The notes beneath the pieces were generated by a model. That model searched no databases. It was not told the DNA's origin and saw only the letters and a program-made list of their open reading frames with translations. The translations under genes were made by a program, and so were the position numbers. From NCBI RefSeq assembly GCF_002979775.1, contig NZ_PCPR01000019.1:45070-109069 (forward strand): 64,000 bases of DNA, given 5' to 3'. The DNA comes from Arthrobacter sp. MYb23. GTDB taxonomy: Bacteria; Actinomycetota; Actinomycetes; Actinomycetales; Micrococcaceae. This document shows positions 43,767 to 51,944 of the stretch, piece by piece (positions within the stretch are counted from its first letter, which is position 1; every line of letters begins with the position of its first letter).

Positions 43767-43772
43767 TAATAT
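43767..43772 (+). promoter_or_regulatory. -10 hexamer TAATAT, leaderless start of yaaA
   Basis: Ends 6 nt before GTG 43779. It is divergent from the rnpB promoter 31 bp away. Confidence 0.65.
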
Positions 43773-43778
43773 CGACTG

Positions 43779-44543
43779 GTGCTGATTCTGCTGCCGCCTT
43801 CCGAAGGCAAGACCCCCGCTGCCAACGGCCCCTCCATCGACTGGGATGGGCTCAGCTTTCCTGAACTGAACCCCTACCGGGCCAAGGTGCTCGAAGCGCT
43901 GGGGACGGTGAGCGCGCACGAGGACGCCCTCGCGTTGCTGGGGGTCGGCGCCTCCCTGAGGGACGACGTCGAACGCAATACCCGGCTGCATGCCGAGCCG
44001 GCCGCTCCCGCGCATCAGGTCTATTCGGGGGTCCTGTACGACGCCTTGGGTTACAACAGCATGACGTCGACACAGCGCCGCAAGGCCAACGAGTCCATCC
44101 TGGTGGTTTCCGCGCTCTGGGGTGCCATCGGCTTTGGCGACCACGTACCTGCCTACCGGTTGTCCATGGGAACCGCACTGCAGGACGTCGGCCGTCTCGC
44201 CTCTTACTGGAAGCCGCAGCTTAACGCCGCCCTCGCCTCACGCGCCGAAGGCAACCTTTTGGTGGACTGCCGTTCCAGCACCTACGCCGCAGCCTGGGCT
44301 CCCCCGGCGTCGCAGACAGTCAATGTCAACGTCTTCAACGAGGCGAACGGCAAGCGCACGGTGGTCAGTCATTTCGCCAAGCACACCCGCGGCGAACTGG
44401 CGCGGCACTTGCTGACCCGGCGCGGCAAGGCGCCGGCAACGCCTGAGCAGCTCCTGAAGGCTGCGCGCGAAATCTGGAGGACGGAACTCGTTGAGGGTAC
44501 GGCCCGCAAGCCGCACGCGCTCAACGTCATCCTGTCCAGCTGA
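43779..44543 (+). CDS. yaaA: YaaA/DUF328 family peroxide stress protein
   Basis: Protein of 254 aa of the YaaA family, reported in E. coli to limit free iron and DNA damage under H2O2. The N-terminal MLILLPPSEGKTPA is diagnostic. Also present are the central LYDALGYNSM, the positively charged GxxSA-like segment (ILVVSALWGAIG) and a C-terminal VVSHFAKHTRGELARHL. Start GTG 43779 is set by both the family N-terminus and the -10 position. Confidence 0.94.
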   Translation: MLILLPPSEGKTPAANGPSIDWDGLSFPELNPYRAKVLEALGTVSAHEDALALLGVGASLRDDVERNTRLHAEPAAPAHQVYSGVLYDALGYNSMTSTQRRKANESILVVSALWGAIGFGDHVPAYRLSMGTALQDVGRLASYWKPQLNAALASRAEGNLLVDCRSSTYAAAWAPPASQTVNVNVFNEANGKRTVVSHFAKHTRGELARHLLTRRGKAPATPEQLLKAAREIWRTELVEGTARKPHALNVILSS

Positions 44544-44573
44544 CCTTGCCGCTGTAAGCTAAGCCGGGCTGCG

Positions 44574-45311
44574 TCAGTTCCACTCCGCCGAACGGACCAG
44601 GATGACACCTGAATCCGGGCAAAAGACAATATCGTCCTCCGCTGCTGCTTTGACTTCGGCGAGGTCGCCTGGACTGAGCATCATGCCGGAACCTTCGGAC
44701 TTGCCATGGAACAGACGGGCTGCACCGACTCCACGCTTGGCAATGGTCTTTTCGTAGATGGCAAGAATTCCCGCGTCCAGGGATTCAGCGAAAGCCGCGC
44801 GCTGCCCCCGAACCACCGTTTCTTCTGCCGCGATCTCGGCAATAGCTTCATCCAGTTCAGCTCGGATGCTGCCAAAAGAACCCTGGATGTCGTCAACGAT
44901 CGACTGCTGAGCGGCCTGACGCCCCCGCAAAGTATCCAGGCGTTCAAGAATTTCGAGCTCAACATCTTCCAGGTCAGAGCGACGCTTGTTGAGGGAAGCA
45001 ATATCGCTCTGCAAGGCCACCAGATCCTTGGACAGACCGGTGCCGCTGTTGAGCCGGGTCTCGTCGCGTTGAATACGGGTGGCTACCTGCTCCACGTCGG
45101 CCTCCGCACGCCGAAGTTCGGTTTCGGCATCATGGACGGCAACCTTGGCCGCGCCAAGCTCACCGTTGGCCACGCTCAGCGCGTCCGTGAGGTCGGTGAT
45201 GCGTGGATCCGTTTCCAGAACCTTCCGGCGGCCGGCAAGTGACCTGAGCTTGGCATCCAGTCCCTGCAGTTCAAGCAATTTCAATTGTTCTGCCGGTGCT
45301 GCTTTCGCCAC
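44574..45311 (-). CDS. DUF164/CT398-type coiled-coil protein, zinc ribbon lost
   Basis: Protein of 245 aa. Most of it (about 10-180) is a long antiparallel coiled coil, and the C-terminus corresponds to the family's C4 zinc ribbon (RGVGAARLFHGKSEGSGMMLSP...DDIVFCPDSGVILVRS). Only one of the four zinc cysteines remains (FCPDSG), so it cannot bind zinc as the family name implies. The GTG at 45311 has GGAGG 5 nt upstream. It is co-directional with and 88 nt downstream of the Nif3-like gene, a conserved pairing; function unknown. Confidence 0.88.
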   Translation of the reverse strand: MAKAAPAEQLKLLELQGLDAKLRSLAGRRKVLETDPRITDLTDALSVANGELGAAKVAVHDAETELRRAEADVEQVATRIQRDETRLNSGTGLSKDLVALQSDIASLNKRRSDLEDVELEILERLDTLRGRQAAQQSIVDDIQGSFGSIRAELDEAIAEIAAEETVVRGQRAAFAESLDAGILAIYEKTIAKRGVGAARLFHGKSEGSGMMLSPGDLAEVKAAAEDDIVFCPDSGVILVRSAEWN

Positions 45312-45399
45312 GCTTACCTCCGCTGTTAGCCACCGGCCTGGGGATCAGGTCCGGCCGAACCGCCGCTATCCGTCAGGGCTGTCCATATCTTTCTAGACT

Positions 45400-46311
45400 C
45401 TAGTCCCCGCCGGGAGTGAGTATGAAGTCCCAAGGATCGCTGTTGGTTCCGCTGACACGGATCTCGACGTCGTAGCCTTGGTCCGCGAGCACATTGCCCA
45501 ACGCTTCAGCGGCAGCAGGCAGCCATAGCCATTCACTGGCAAAGTGCGAGACGTCAATCAAATAGGGCCTGCCATTGGTGGCGCCTTCGCGGGCTTCGGA
45601 TGCAGGGTGGTGACGCATGTCTGCTGTGACGTACACATCAGCGTTGCTGGCGCGAACGGCATCGAACAAGCTGTCCCCGGCTCCACCGCACACGGCAACG
45701 CGCCGGACCAGGCCGTCTTTGTCTCCGGCTACCCGGACTCCGCCTGCGACGGCGGGCAGCATTTCAAAGACCCGCGCAGCGAAATCACCGAGCGTTTCAA
45801 GGTCAGGAAGGTCCCCTACCCTGCCAATACCCTCCTCGGGCAAGCCGTTGCTTGCCGGAGTCAAGGGTGTGACGTTCTCCAGGCCGAAGGCGTCAGCCAG
45901 GACGTCGGAAACTCCACCAACGGCTGAATCTCCGTTGGTATGCACGGTCAACAGCCCTGTCCCGGCCTCTATCAGCCGGTGCACGGCAAGTCCCTTCGCT
46001 GACGTGGCTGCCACGGAGTTCACCCCCTTGAGAAGCAGTGGGTGATGGGTGATCAGCAGGTCCGCTCCCCACTCCACGGCCTCATCGATCACGGCCAGCG
46101 TGGGATCCACGGCGAAGAGAACTTTGGTGACGGGAACATTGGGGCGGCCTACAACAAGACCCACCTCATCCCAGTCTTCAGCCAGTGACTCGGGCCATAG
46201 TTCCTCGACGGCCAGCAAAACCTGGCCGAGCGTGGGATCACCGCTGGCGTCCGCTGTTTCGTCCTCTTCGACGGAATCCACATCAGAGATGTGGGTGTTT
46301 ACTGCTTCCAT
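45400..46311 (-). CDS. Nif3-like dinuclear metal-centre protein
   Basis: Protein of 303 aa of the Nif3/YbgI family (GTP cyclohydrolase I type 2-like), hexameric metal proteins of uncertain role. Metal-binding landmarks are EDWDEVGLVVGR, LLITHHPLLLKG and the C-terminal DVSHFASEW with His and Glu. An extra acidic N-terminus of about 25 residues (SDVDSVEEDETADASGD) precedes the fold; an internal start is possible but has no ribosome site. It is divergent from msrA. Confidence 0.9.
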   Translation of the reverse strand: MEAVNTHISDVDSVEEDETADASGDPTLGQVLLAVEELWPESLAEDWDEVGLVVGRPNVPVTKVLFAVDPTLAVIDEAVEWGADLLITHHPLLLKGVNSVAATSAKGLAVHRLIEAGTGLLTVHTNGDSAVGGVSDVLADAFGLENVTPLTPASNGLPEEGIGRVGDLPDLETLGDFAARVFEMLPAVAGGVRVAGDKDGLVRRVAVCGGAGDSLFDAVRASNADVYVTADMRHHPASEAREGATNGRPYLIDVSHFASEWLWLPAAAEALGNVLADQGYDVEIRVSGTNSDPWDFILTPGGD

Positions 46312-46318
46312 GCTCTTA

Positions 46319-46356
46319 TTCTTCCCTACTGAGCCGGATTTCTTCCCTACTGAGCC
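46319..46356. repeat. Two 17-bp direct repeats upstream of Nif3-like gene
   Basis: TTCTTCCCTACTGAGCC occurs at 46319-46335 and exactly again at 46340-46356, a 21-bp period or about two helical turns, directly before the minus-strand start codon. Confidence 0.85.
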
Positions 46357-46456
46357 CTCATCAGGTATGTGCCGCTCCGTGGCACCTCCCCGGTGCCGTA
46401 ATTCTCCCGTAAGGTGAAACGGGAATCATCAAGCCCTCCGATCCATTGAAGAGAAC

Positions 46457-46981
46457 ATGAAAACTTTCGTACTTGGCGGCGGCTGCTTCTGGTGCCTTGA
46501 TGCCGTTTACCAGAAGACCCGCGGCGTGAGCTCGGTGGTGTCCGGCTACACCGGCGGCCACGTCCGCAATCCCGATTACTACGAGGTATGTTCCGGAACC
46601 ACTGGCCACGCGGAAGTTGTGGCTGTGACCTTCGATGAAACGGTCGTTCCGGAAGAAGTCATCCTGGACATGTTCTTTGCCCTCCACGATCCCACCACGT
46701 TGAATCGCCAGGGTTATGACGTGGGCACCCAGTACCGTTCATCAATGTTCTACACAACCACGGAGGAAAAGGTGTTGTTCGAGGAAGCAATCGAACGCGC
46801 CCAGTCCCTCTGGTCCGATCCGATTGTGACCGAGGTCAGCCGACTTCCCGAGTTTCATGAGGCCGAGGAAGTCCACCAGAATTACTATGCAAAGTTCCCT
46901 TATCAGGGGTATTGCCAGGTGATCATCAACCCGAAGTTGGCTAAGGCCCGGAAATATTACTCTGCATGGCTTATTGCTTAG
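46457..46981 (+). CDS. msrA: Peptide methionine sulfoxide reductase MsrA
   Basis: Repairs methionine-S-sulfoxide in proteins, 174 aa. The catalytic GGGCFWCLD is at about residues 8-16. The family segments GYTGGHVRNPDYYEVCSGTTGHAE and NPKLAKARKYY are present, but no C-terminal recycling cysteines are visible, so it is probably reduced by an external thiol system. ATG 46457 follows GAAGAG. Confidence 0.97.
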   Translation: MKTFVLGGGCFWCLDAVYQKTRGVSSVVSGYTGGHVRNPDYYEVCSGTTGHAEVVAVTFDETVVPEEVILDMFFALHDPTTLNRQGYDVGTQYRSSMFYTTTEEKVLFEEAIERAQSLWSDPIVTEVSRLPEFHEAEEVHQNYYAKFPYQGYCQVIINPKLAKARKYYSAWLIA

Positions 46982-47047
46982 CAGGGTTTCGATCCCGCTG
47001 GTTAGGCTGACCTCAGCATTCCCTCTTCAGAGATAGGCGTAATTTTC

Positions 47048-47983
47048 ATGGCAAGGATCTACGACGACGTCACGCAGCTGGTCGGCCGGACTCCGCTGGT
47101 TCGTTTGAACCGGCTCACCGAGGGCCTCGACGCCACCGTTGCAGTCAAGCTCGAGTTCTACAACCCGGCCAACAGCGTCAAGGACCGCATCGGCGTGGCC
47201 ATCATTGATGCTGCCGAGAAGTCCGGCGCCTTGAAGCCAGGTGGAACCATCGTCGAGGGCACTTCGGGTAACACCGGCATCGCACTTGCCCTGGTGGGTG
47301 CAGCACGCGGCTACAAGGTCATCCTGACCATGCCTGAGACCATGTCCACCGAGCGCCGCGTGATGTTGCGTGCTTACGGTGCCGAAATCGTCCTGACGCC
47401 CGGCTCCGAAGGCATGCGCGGCGCCGTCGAGAAGGCACAGGAAATCGTCGCCAACACGGAGAACTCCATCTGGGCGCAGCAGTTCGCCAACGAGGCCAAC
47501 CCTGCGATTCACCGCGCCACCACTGCCGAAGAGGTCTGGGAAGACACCGACGGTGAAGTAGATATCTTTGTTGCCGGCGTAGGTACCGGCGGCACCATCA
47601 CAGGTGTTGGTCAGGTCCTTAAAGAGCGCAAGCCCGGTGTGCAGATTGTCGCCATCGAGCCCAAAGATTCGGCGATCCTCAACGGTGGAGCCCCTGGCCC
47701 GCACAAGATCCAGGGCATCGGCGCCAACTTTGTTCCTGAAATCCTGGACACCAACGTCTACGACGAAGTCCTTGACGCCACCCTGGAAGACTCGGTCCGC
47801 GTAGCCCGTGAACTCGGCGCACGTGAAGGTATCCTGGGCGGCATTTCCTCCGGTGCCATTGTGTGGGGTGCCCTTGAATTGGCTAAGCGCCCTGAGAACG
47901 CGGGCAAGCTGATCGTTGCCGTCGTTTGTGACTTCGGAGAGCGTTACATCTCCACCGTGCTGTTCGACGACATCCGCGGCTAA
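47048..47983 (+). CDS. cysK: Cysteine synthase A (O-acetylserine sulfhydrylase)
   Basis: PLP enzyme making cysteine from O-acetylserine and sulfide, 311 aa. The PLP lysine is in NPANSVKDRIG, the substrate loop is EGTSGNTGIALA, and the phosphate-binding loop is GVGTGGTITGVG. First gene of cysK-cysE, 41 nt apart, so the two steps of cysteine synthesis are made together. The C-terminal IST/Ile tail that docks to CysE is not obvious here (ends FDDIRG). Confidence 0.97.
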   Translation: MARIYDDVTQLVGRTPLVRLNRLTEGLDATVAVKLEFYNPANSVKDRIGVAIIDAAEKSGALKPGGTIVEGTSGNTGIALALVGAARGYKVILTMPETMSTERRVMLRAYGAEIVLTPGSEGMRGAVEKAQEIVANTENSIWAQQFANEANPAIHRATTAEEVWEDTDGEVDIFVAGVGTGGTITGVGQVLKERKPGVQIVAIEPKDSAILNGGAPGPHKIQGIGANFVPEILDTNVYDEVLDATLEDSVRVARELGAREGILGGISSGAIVWGALELAKRPENAGKLIVAVVCDFGERYISTVLFDDIRG

Positions 47984-48024
47984 CACAACGCCGGAACGAC
48001 TTCATTTCCTGTAGAAAGGTCTTT

Positions 48025-48609
48025 GTGAGCTTCTTCGCAAGGCTTAAGGAAGACCTCGATGCCGCCCGGTCCCACGACCCGGCGGCTCGAGGCTCTTTTG
48101 AGAACTTTTTCGCCTACTCCGGCCTGCACGCCATCTGGGCTCATCGGATAACGCATCGGCTCTGGCAGAATCCGGCGCTGCGTTTTCCAGCCCGCCTGAT
48201 TTCCCAGCTGGCAAGATTCCTGACCGGCATCGAAATCCATCCCGGTGCAACCATTGGCCGGCGGTTCTTCATTGATCACGGCATGGGAGTAGTGATTGGT
48301 GAGACCGCCGAGATCGGTGAGGATGTGATGATCTATCACGGCGTAACGCTCGGCGGCCGTTCGCTGGCCAAGGTCAAGCGTCACCCAACCATCGGTGACC
48401 GCGTCACGATCGGTGCCGGTGCAAAGGTCCTGGGCCCCATCACCATCGGCGCCGGCAGCGCGATCGGCGCCAATGCCGTGGTGGTCAAGGACGCACCAGC
48501 GGAGTCCATCATCACGGGCATTCCCGCCACCTGGCGGCACCGCGATGCCCGATCCGAAACCAAACCGGCCGTGGATCCGGCGGAGTACTACATCGAATAC
48601 CGGATCTAG
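48025..48609 (+). CDS. cysE: Serine O-acetyltransferase
   Basis: Acetylates serine, the first step of cysteine synthesis; 194 aa, the short bacterial form. The left-handed beta-helix (hexapeptide repeat) part includes EIHPGATIGRRFFIDHGMGVVIGETAEIG and HPTIGDRVTIGAGAKVLG. Start GTG 48025 has AAAGG 5-6 nt upstream. The stop codon overlaps that of the convergent SDR gene at a shared CTAG. Confidence 0.97.
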   Translation: MSFFARLKEDLDAARSHDPAARGSFENFFAYSGLHAIWAHRITHRLWQNPALRFPARLISQLARFLTGIEIHPGATIGRRFFIDHGMGVVIGETAEIGEDVMIYHGVTLGGRSLAKVKRHPTIGDRVTIGAGAKVLGPITIGAGSAIGANAVVVKDAPAESIITGIPATWRHRDARSETKPAVDPAEYYIEYRI

Positions 48610-49445
48610 CCGGCAAGCCTTCGGTAGAAGTTCCAAAAGACGAAATCGAAGGCGCGGTCCGGAAGAATTCTGCGCATTGCCAGGACGCTCCAGGCACCCC
48701 TGCCCACCGGGTAACGGGTCCTGGGGCGTTTTGCCGTTGCGGCGCGAACAATGGCTCTTGCTACAACCGCTGCCGGCGTAGACAACACATGGCCGGTTCC
48801 GGACGTCGATGCCAACGCGGCCGCCACAATATGAGCTTGTTCCCTGTACGGCCCACTGCCCGAGGCCATCAACAGGCCCTCCCCCGCTATGCCGCCCCAC
48901 TCACTATCTGTTCCCGACGGTTCAACAATGACGACGTCGATTCCGTGGGGCTTCAGTTCCAGGCGCAGGGAATCGCTCATTCCCTCCACCGCAAACTTGG
49001 TGCCGTGGTACCACGCGCCCAACGGCTCATAGATTTTGCCGCCTATTGAGGTGATGTTGATGATCCGGCCTGATCCCGCCCTGCGCATGCCGGGAATCAC
49101 CAATTGGGTCATCCTTGCCAGGCCCATGACATTGACGTCAAACTGTCGCCTTCCCTCAGCCAGCGGAACTTCCTCCAGCGAGCCATAGGAACCGTAGCCG
49201 GCGTTGTTGACCAGCACGTCAATCCGTCCATGGGCCGCTTCGATCAACGCCACCGCGGACGTCATCGATTTCTCCGAGGTGACGTCCAAAGACAGGACAG
49301 CGATCCCGTGTTGCTTCAGCGACTCCATCTTGCCTACACGGCGTGCACCCGCGTAGACCGTAAACCCGGCCGCTCTAAGGGCGATGGTCGTTTCAAAACC
49401 GATGCCGGTGGAGGCCCCGGTGACAAGCGCAACACGGGCTGCCAT
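48606..49445 (-). CDS. Short-chain dehydrogenase/reductase
   Basis: Classical SDR of 279 aa: TGASTGIG at about 9-16, NNAGYG, catalytic INITSIGG, and YHGTK at about residue 152. The C-terminal 60 residues are extended and basic/aromatic (FDFVFWNFYRRLAG), as in SDRs acting on lipid or steroid substrates. GAAGGAG lies 7 nt before ATG 49445. Substrate unknown. Confidence 0.88.
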   Translation of the reverse strand: MAARVALVTGASTGIGFETTIALRAAGFTVYAGARRVGKMESLKQHGIAVLSLDVTSEKSMTSAVALIEAAHGRIDVLVNNAGYGSYGSLEEVPLAEGRRQFDVNVMGLARMTQLVIPGMRRAGSGRIINITSIGGKIYEPLGAWYHGTKFAVEGMSDSLRLELKPHGIDVVIVEPSGTDSEWGGIAGEGLLMASGSGPYREQAHIVAAALASTSGTGHVLSTPAAVVARAIVRAATAKRPRTRYPVGRGAWSVLAMRRILPDRAFDFVFWNFYRRLAG

Positions 49446-49506
49446 GGCTGGTCTCCTTCAGTTAGGTATAGCCATTCAGTGAGGTAAAGCAAGACTTCGG
49501 ACACGG

Positions 49507-49551
49507 CAAAGGCCGGCCCACCCCAGCGTAACTGGGTGGAACCGGCCTTTG
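49507..49551 (-). terminator. Terminator of gnd
   Basis: CAAAGGCCGG at 49507-49516 pairs with CCGGCCTTTG at 49542-49551, with additional pairing of CCCA/TGGG inside. Confidence 0.85.
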
Positions 49552-49564
49552 ACGGGAACTGTTG

Positions 49565-51001
49565 CTAGTGGGTGTCGACTGCCGAGATTTCCGACTTGTC
49601 TTCGCCCCAGAGGGTGTGGAACGTGCCCTCGGTGTCCACGCGACCGTAGGTGTGTGCACCGAAGAGGTCGCGCTGTCCTTGGATCAAGGCAGCGGCAACG
49701 CGCTTGCGGCGCAGGCCGTCGTAGTAGGCCAGGGAGGAGGAGAACACCGGTACCGGGATGCCCAGCTGGACTGCTGTGGCCACCACGCGGCGCCATGCCG
49801 GGAGTGCCTCGGCGATTGCCTTGGTGAAGGCCGGTGCGAACAGCAGGTTTGCGGGCTTCTCCTCAGCGGCGTAGGCCTGGGTGATGTCCTTGAGGAGTTC
49901 TGCGCGGATGATGCAGCCGGCACGCCACAGCGACGCGATCTCGTCCAGCTTGAGGTCCCAGCCGTATTCCTTGGCAGCGGAGGTCAGCATGTCCAGGCCC
50001 TGGGCGTAAGAGACCAGCTTGGAGGCGTACAGTGCCTGGCGGACGTCCTCAACGAACGTCTCGGGGATTTCCACCGTGGCTTCTTCACCGGCGAGCAGTT
50101 CCTGGCCAAGCTTGCGCTGCTCGGTCTGGGAGGACAGCGCACGGGCAAACACAGACTCAGCGATGCCGGAGACCGGGGAACCCAGTTCCAGCGCGGAGAT
50201 GACCGTCCAGCGGCCCGTGCCCTTCTGCCCTGCAGCATCAACCACAACGTCCACGAACGGCTTGCCGGTCTTGGCGTCAACGTGGCCAAGGACCTCGGCG
50301 GAGATTTCGATCAGGAAGGAGGACAGATCGCCCTTGTTCCACTCAGCGAAGATCTTGGACTGCTCTGCAGGCTCAATGCCGGCGCCGGAGCGGAGGAGGT
50401 CGAACGCTTCACCGATGACCTGCATGTCGGCATATTCGATACCGTTGTGGACCATCTTGACGAAGTGACCGGCACCGTCGGTGCCGATCCATGCGCAGCA
50501 CGGTTCGCCGTCGACCTTCGCGGAAATCTTCTCAAGCAGCGGGCCGAGGGCGTCGTAGGACTCACGGGAGCCGCCGGGCATGATGGAGGGGCCGTTCAGG
50601 GCGCCCTCTTCGCCACCGGAAACACCGACGCCAACGAAGTGCAGGTCCTTCTTGGCCAGCGCGGCTTCCCGGCGGCGGGTGTCCTCATAGTGCGAGTTAC
50701 CGGCGTCAATGATGATGTCCCCGGCCTCAAGCAACGGCTCGAGCTGCTCGATCACGTTGTCAACGGGAGCGCCAGCCTTGACCATGATCAGGACGCGGCG
50801 GGGCTTTTCGAGGGAGTCTACGAGTTCCTGCAGCGTTTCCGTGCGGATGAAGTCGCCGTCCGTGCCGTGCTTTTCGAGCAGGGCGTCAGTCTTTTCCACG
50901 GAGCGGTTGTGGAGAGCCACCGTGAAGCCGTTACGGGCGAGGTTGCGGGCCAGGTTGGCGCCCATCACCGCAAGGCCGGTGACACCGATGTGTGCTGACA
51001 T
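49565..51001 (-). CDS. gnd: 6-phosphogluconate dehydrogenase (decarboxylating)
   Basis: Oxidises 6-phosphogluconate to ribulose 5-phosphate and CO2, giving NADPH; 478 aa, the full-length (long) form. It starts at ATG 51001 (MSAHIGVTGLAVMGANLARN) behind a GGAG site; the longer frame upstream is not coding. Motifs: GLAVMG cofactor turn, GVSGGEEGALNGPSIMPGG, and KMVHNGIEYADMQ with the catalytic Lys. Divergent from the GntR regulator, which suggests gluconate-dependent control of the pathway. Confidence 0.98.
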   Translation of the reverse strand: MSAHIGVTGLAVMGANLARNLARNGFTVALHNRSVEKTDALLEKHGTDGDFIRTETLQELVDSLEKPRRVLIMVKAGAPVDNVIEQLEPLLEAGDIIIDAGNSHYEDTRRREAALAKKDLHFVGVGVSGGEEGALNGPSIMPGGSRESYDALGPLLEKISAKVDGEPCCAWIGTDGAGHFVKMVHNGIEYADMQVIGEAFDLLRSGAGIEPAEQSKIFAEWNKGDLSSFLIEISAEVLGHVDAKTGKPFVDVVVDAAGQKGTGRWTVISALELGSPVSGIAESVFARALSSQTEQRKLGQELLAGEEATVEIPETFVEDVRQALYASKLVSYAQGLDMLTSAAKEYGWDLKLDEIASLWRAGCIIRAELLKDITQAYAAEEKPANLLFAPAFTKAIAEALPAWRRVVATAVQLGIPVPVFSSSLAYYDGLRRKRVAAALIQGQRDLFGAHTYGRVDTEGTFHTLWGEDKSEISAVDTH

Positions 51002-51031
51002 CAAAACTCCAATTCGTTCGTATACAAACAG

Positions 51032-51049
51032 TCCTGCGGACACGCAGGA
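51032..51049. repeat. TCCTGCG-N4-CGCAGGA inverted repeat in gnd leader
   Basis: A 7-bp perfect stem with a 4-nt loop, 31-48 bp upstream of the gnd start and close to a GTATAC palindrome (51020-51025). Possible operator or leader hairpin. Confidence 0.5.
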
Positions 51050-51198
51050 AGCGATTTCAAAACCAGGGGCTGTAATAAACCATACGTATTTAAGCCAGGT
51101 GCGGGAAAGCGGCGCCCACGTTTTGGAACGGTGCCGCGTCATAAACAGTCTATGATGCCGCCCCGGATTCCTCTGCGCACCTGACGGTGCCGCGCCAC

Positions 51199-51204
51199 TA
51201 TGCT
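51199..51204 (+). promoter_or_regulatory. -10 hexamer TATGCT, leaderless start of gntR-type gene
   Basis: Ends 7 nt before ATG 51212. Confidence 0.55.
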
Positions 51205-51211
51205 TACCTCT

Positions 51212-51940
51212 ATGTCAACCAGCCTCCACCACCGCGCCGTAGAGCACTTGGGCACCAGAATCGTCGGCGGTGCCCTTCCCACGGGCCATGTCATGCTGGC
51301 CGAGCATTTGGAAGACGAGCTCAACGTCTCGCGCTCCGTGGTCCGTGAAGCCGTCCGTGTTCTGCAGTCGCTGGGGCTTGTGGAGACCATCAAGCGAGTG
51401 GGTATCCGTGTGTTGCCTGCACATCGCTGGAACCCTTTCGATCCTTTGGTGATTCGTTGGCGGCTGGCCGGCGAGGGGCGGGGCGCCCAGTTGAGGTCGC
51501 TGGCTGAGCTGCGTTCCGCCGTCGAGCCGGTTGCGGCGGAACTGGCAGCAGGGAACGCCCCGGAAAGTCTTCGGCAGGAGTTGGTGGGCATCTCCCTGGC
51601 CATGAAGGAAGCCGGCGATGCCGGTGACATGGCCCGGTTCCTTGACCTCGATATCCGGTTCCATGCGCTGGTCCTCTCCGGCTCCGGCAACGAAATGTTC
51701 GCCAACCTGATAGGCCAGGTCACAGAGACCCTCACTGGCAGAACCGTCCACGGGCTGATGCCCGAGCACCCCCAGAAGCAGGCGCTCCAGTGGCATATGG
51801 ACGTGGCCCACGCGATAGATGCGGGAGACGGCTCCCTCGCCCGCGATGCCGCCGCCAAAATCATGCGGCAGACCATTGCGGAGCTGGCTCCCAGCTGGAA
51901 TGACCAGCCCCGCGTGTTCGTCCCCGTCGCTAAGAACTGA
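51212..51940 (+). CDS. GntR family regulator, FadR/FCD subfamily
   Basis: Transcription factor of 242 aa from ATG 51212; a start 4 codons earlier would lie inside the -10. The N-terminal winged helix contains LEDELNVSRSVVREAVRVLQSLGLV. The C-terminal all-helical FCD domain keeps the metal/ligand residues in the pattern DLDIRFH...H.D...AI..GD. Divergent from gnd and next to idnD/idnO-like genes, so a sugar acid such as gluconate is the likely effector (inference). Convergent with idnD, 4 nt between stops. Confidence 0.92.
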   Translation: MSTSLHHRAVEHLGTRIVGGALPTGHVMLAEHLEDELNVSRSVVREAVRVLQSLGLVETIKRVGIRVLPAHRWNPFDPLVIRWRLAGEGRGAQLRSLAELRSAVEPVAAELAAGNAPESLRQELVGISLAMKEAGDAGDMARFLDLDIRFHALVLSGSGNEMFANLIGQVTETLTGRTVHGLMPEHPQKQALQWHMDVAHAIDAGDGSLARDAAAKIMRQTIAELAPSWNDQPRVFVPVAKN

Positions 51941-51944
51941 TTGG

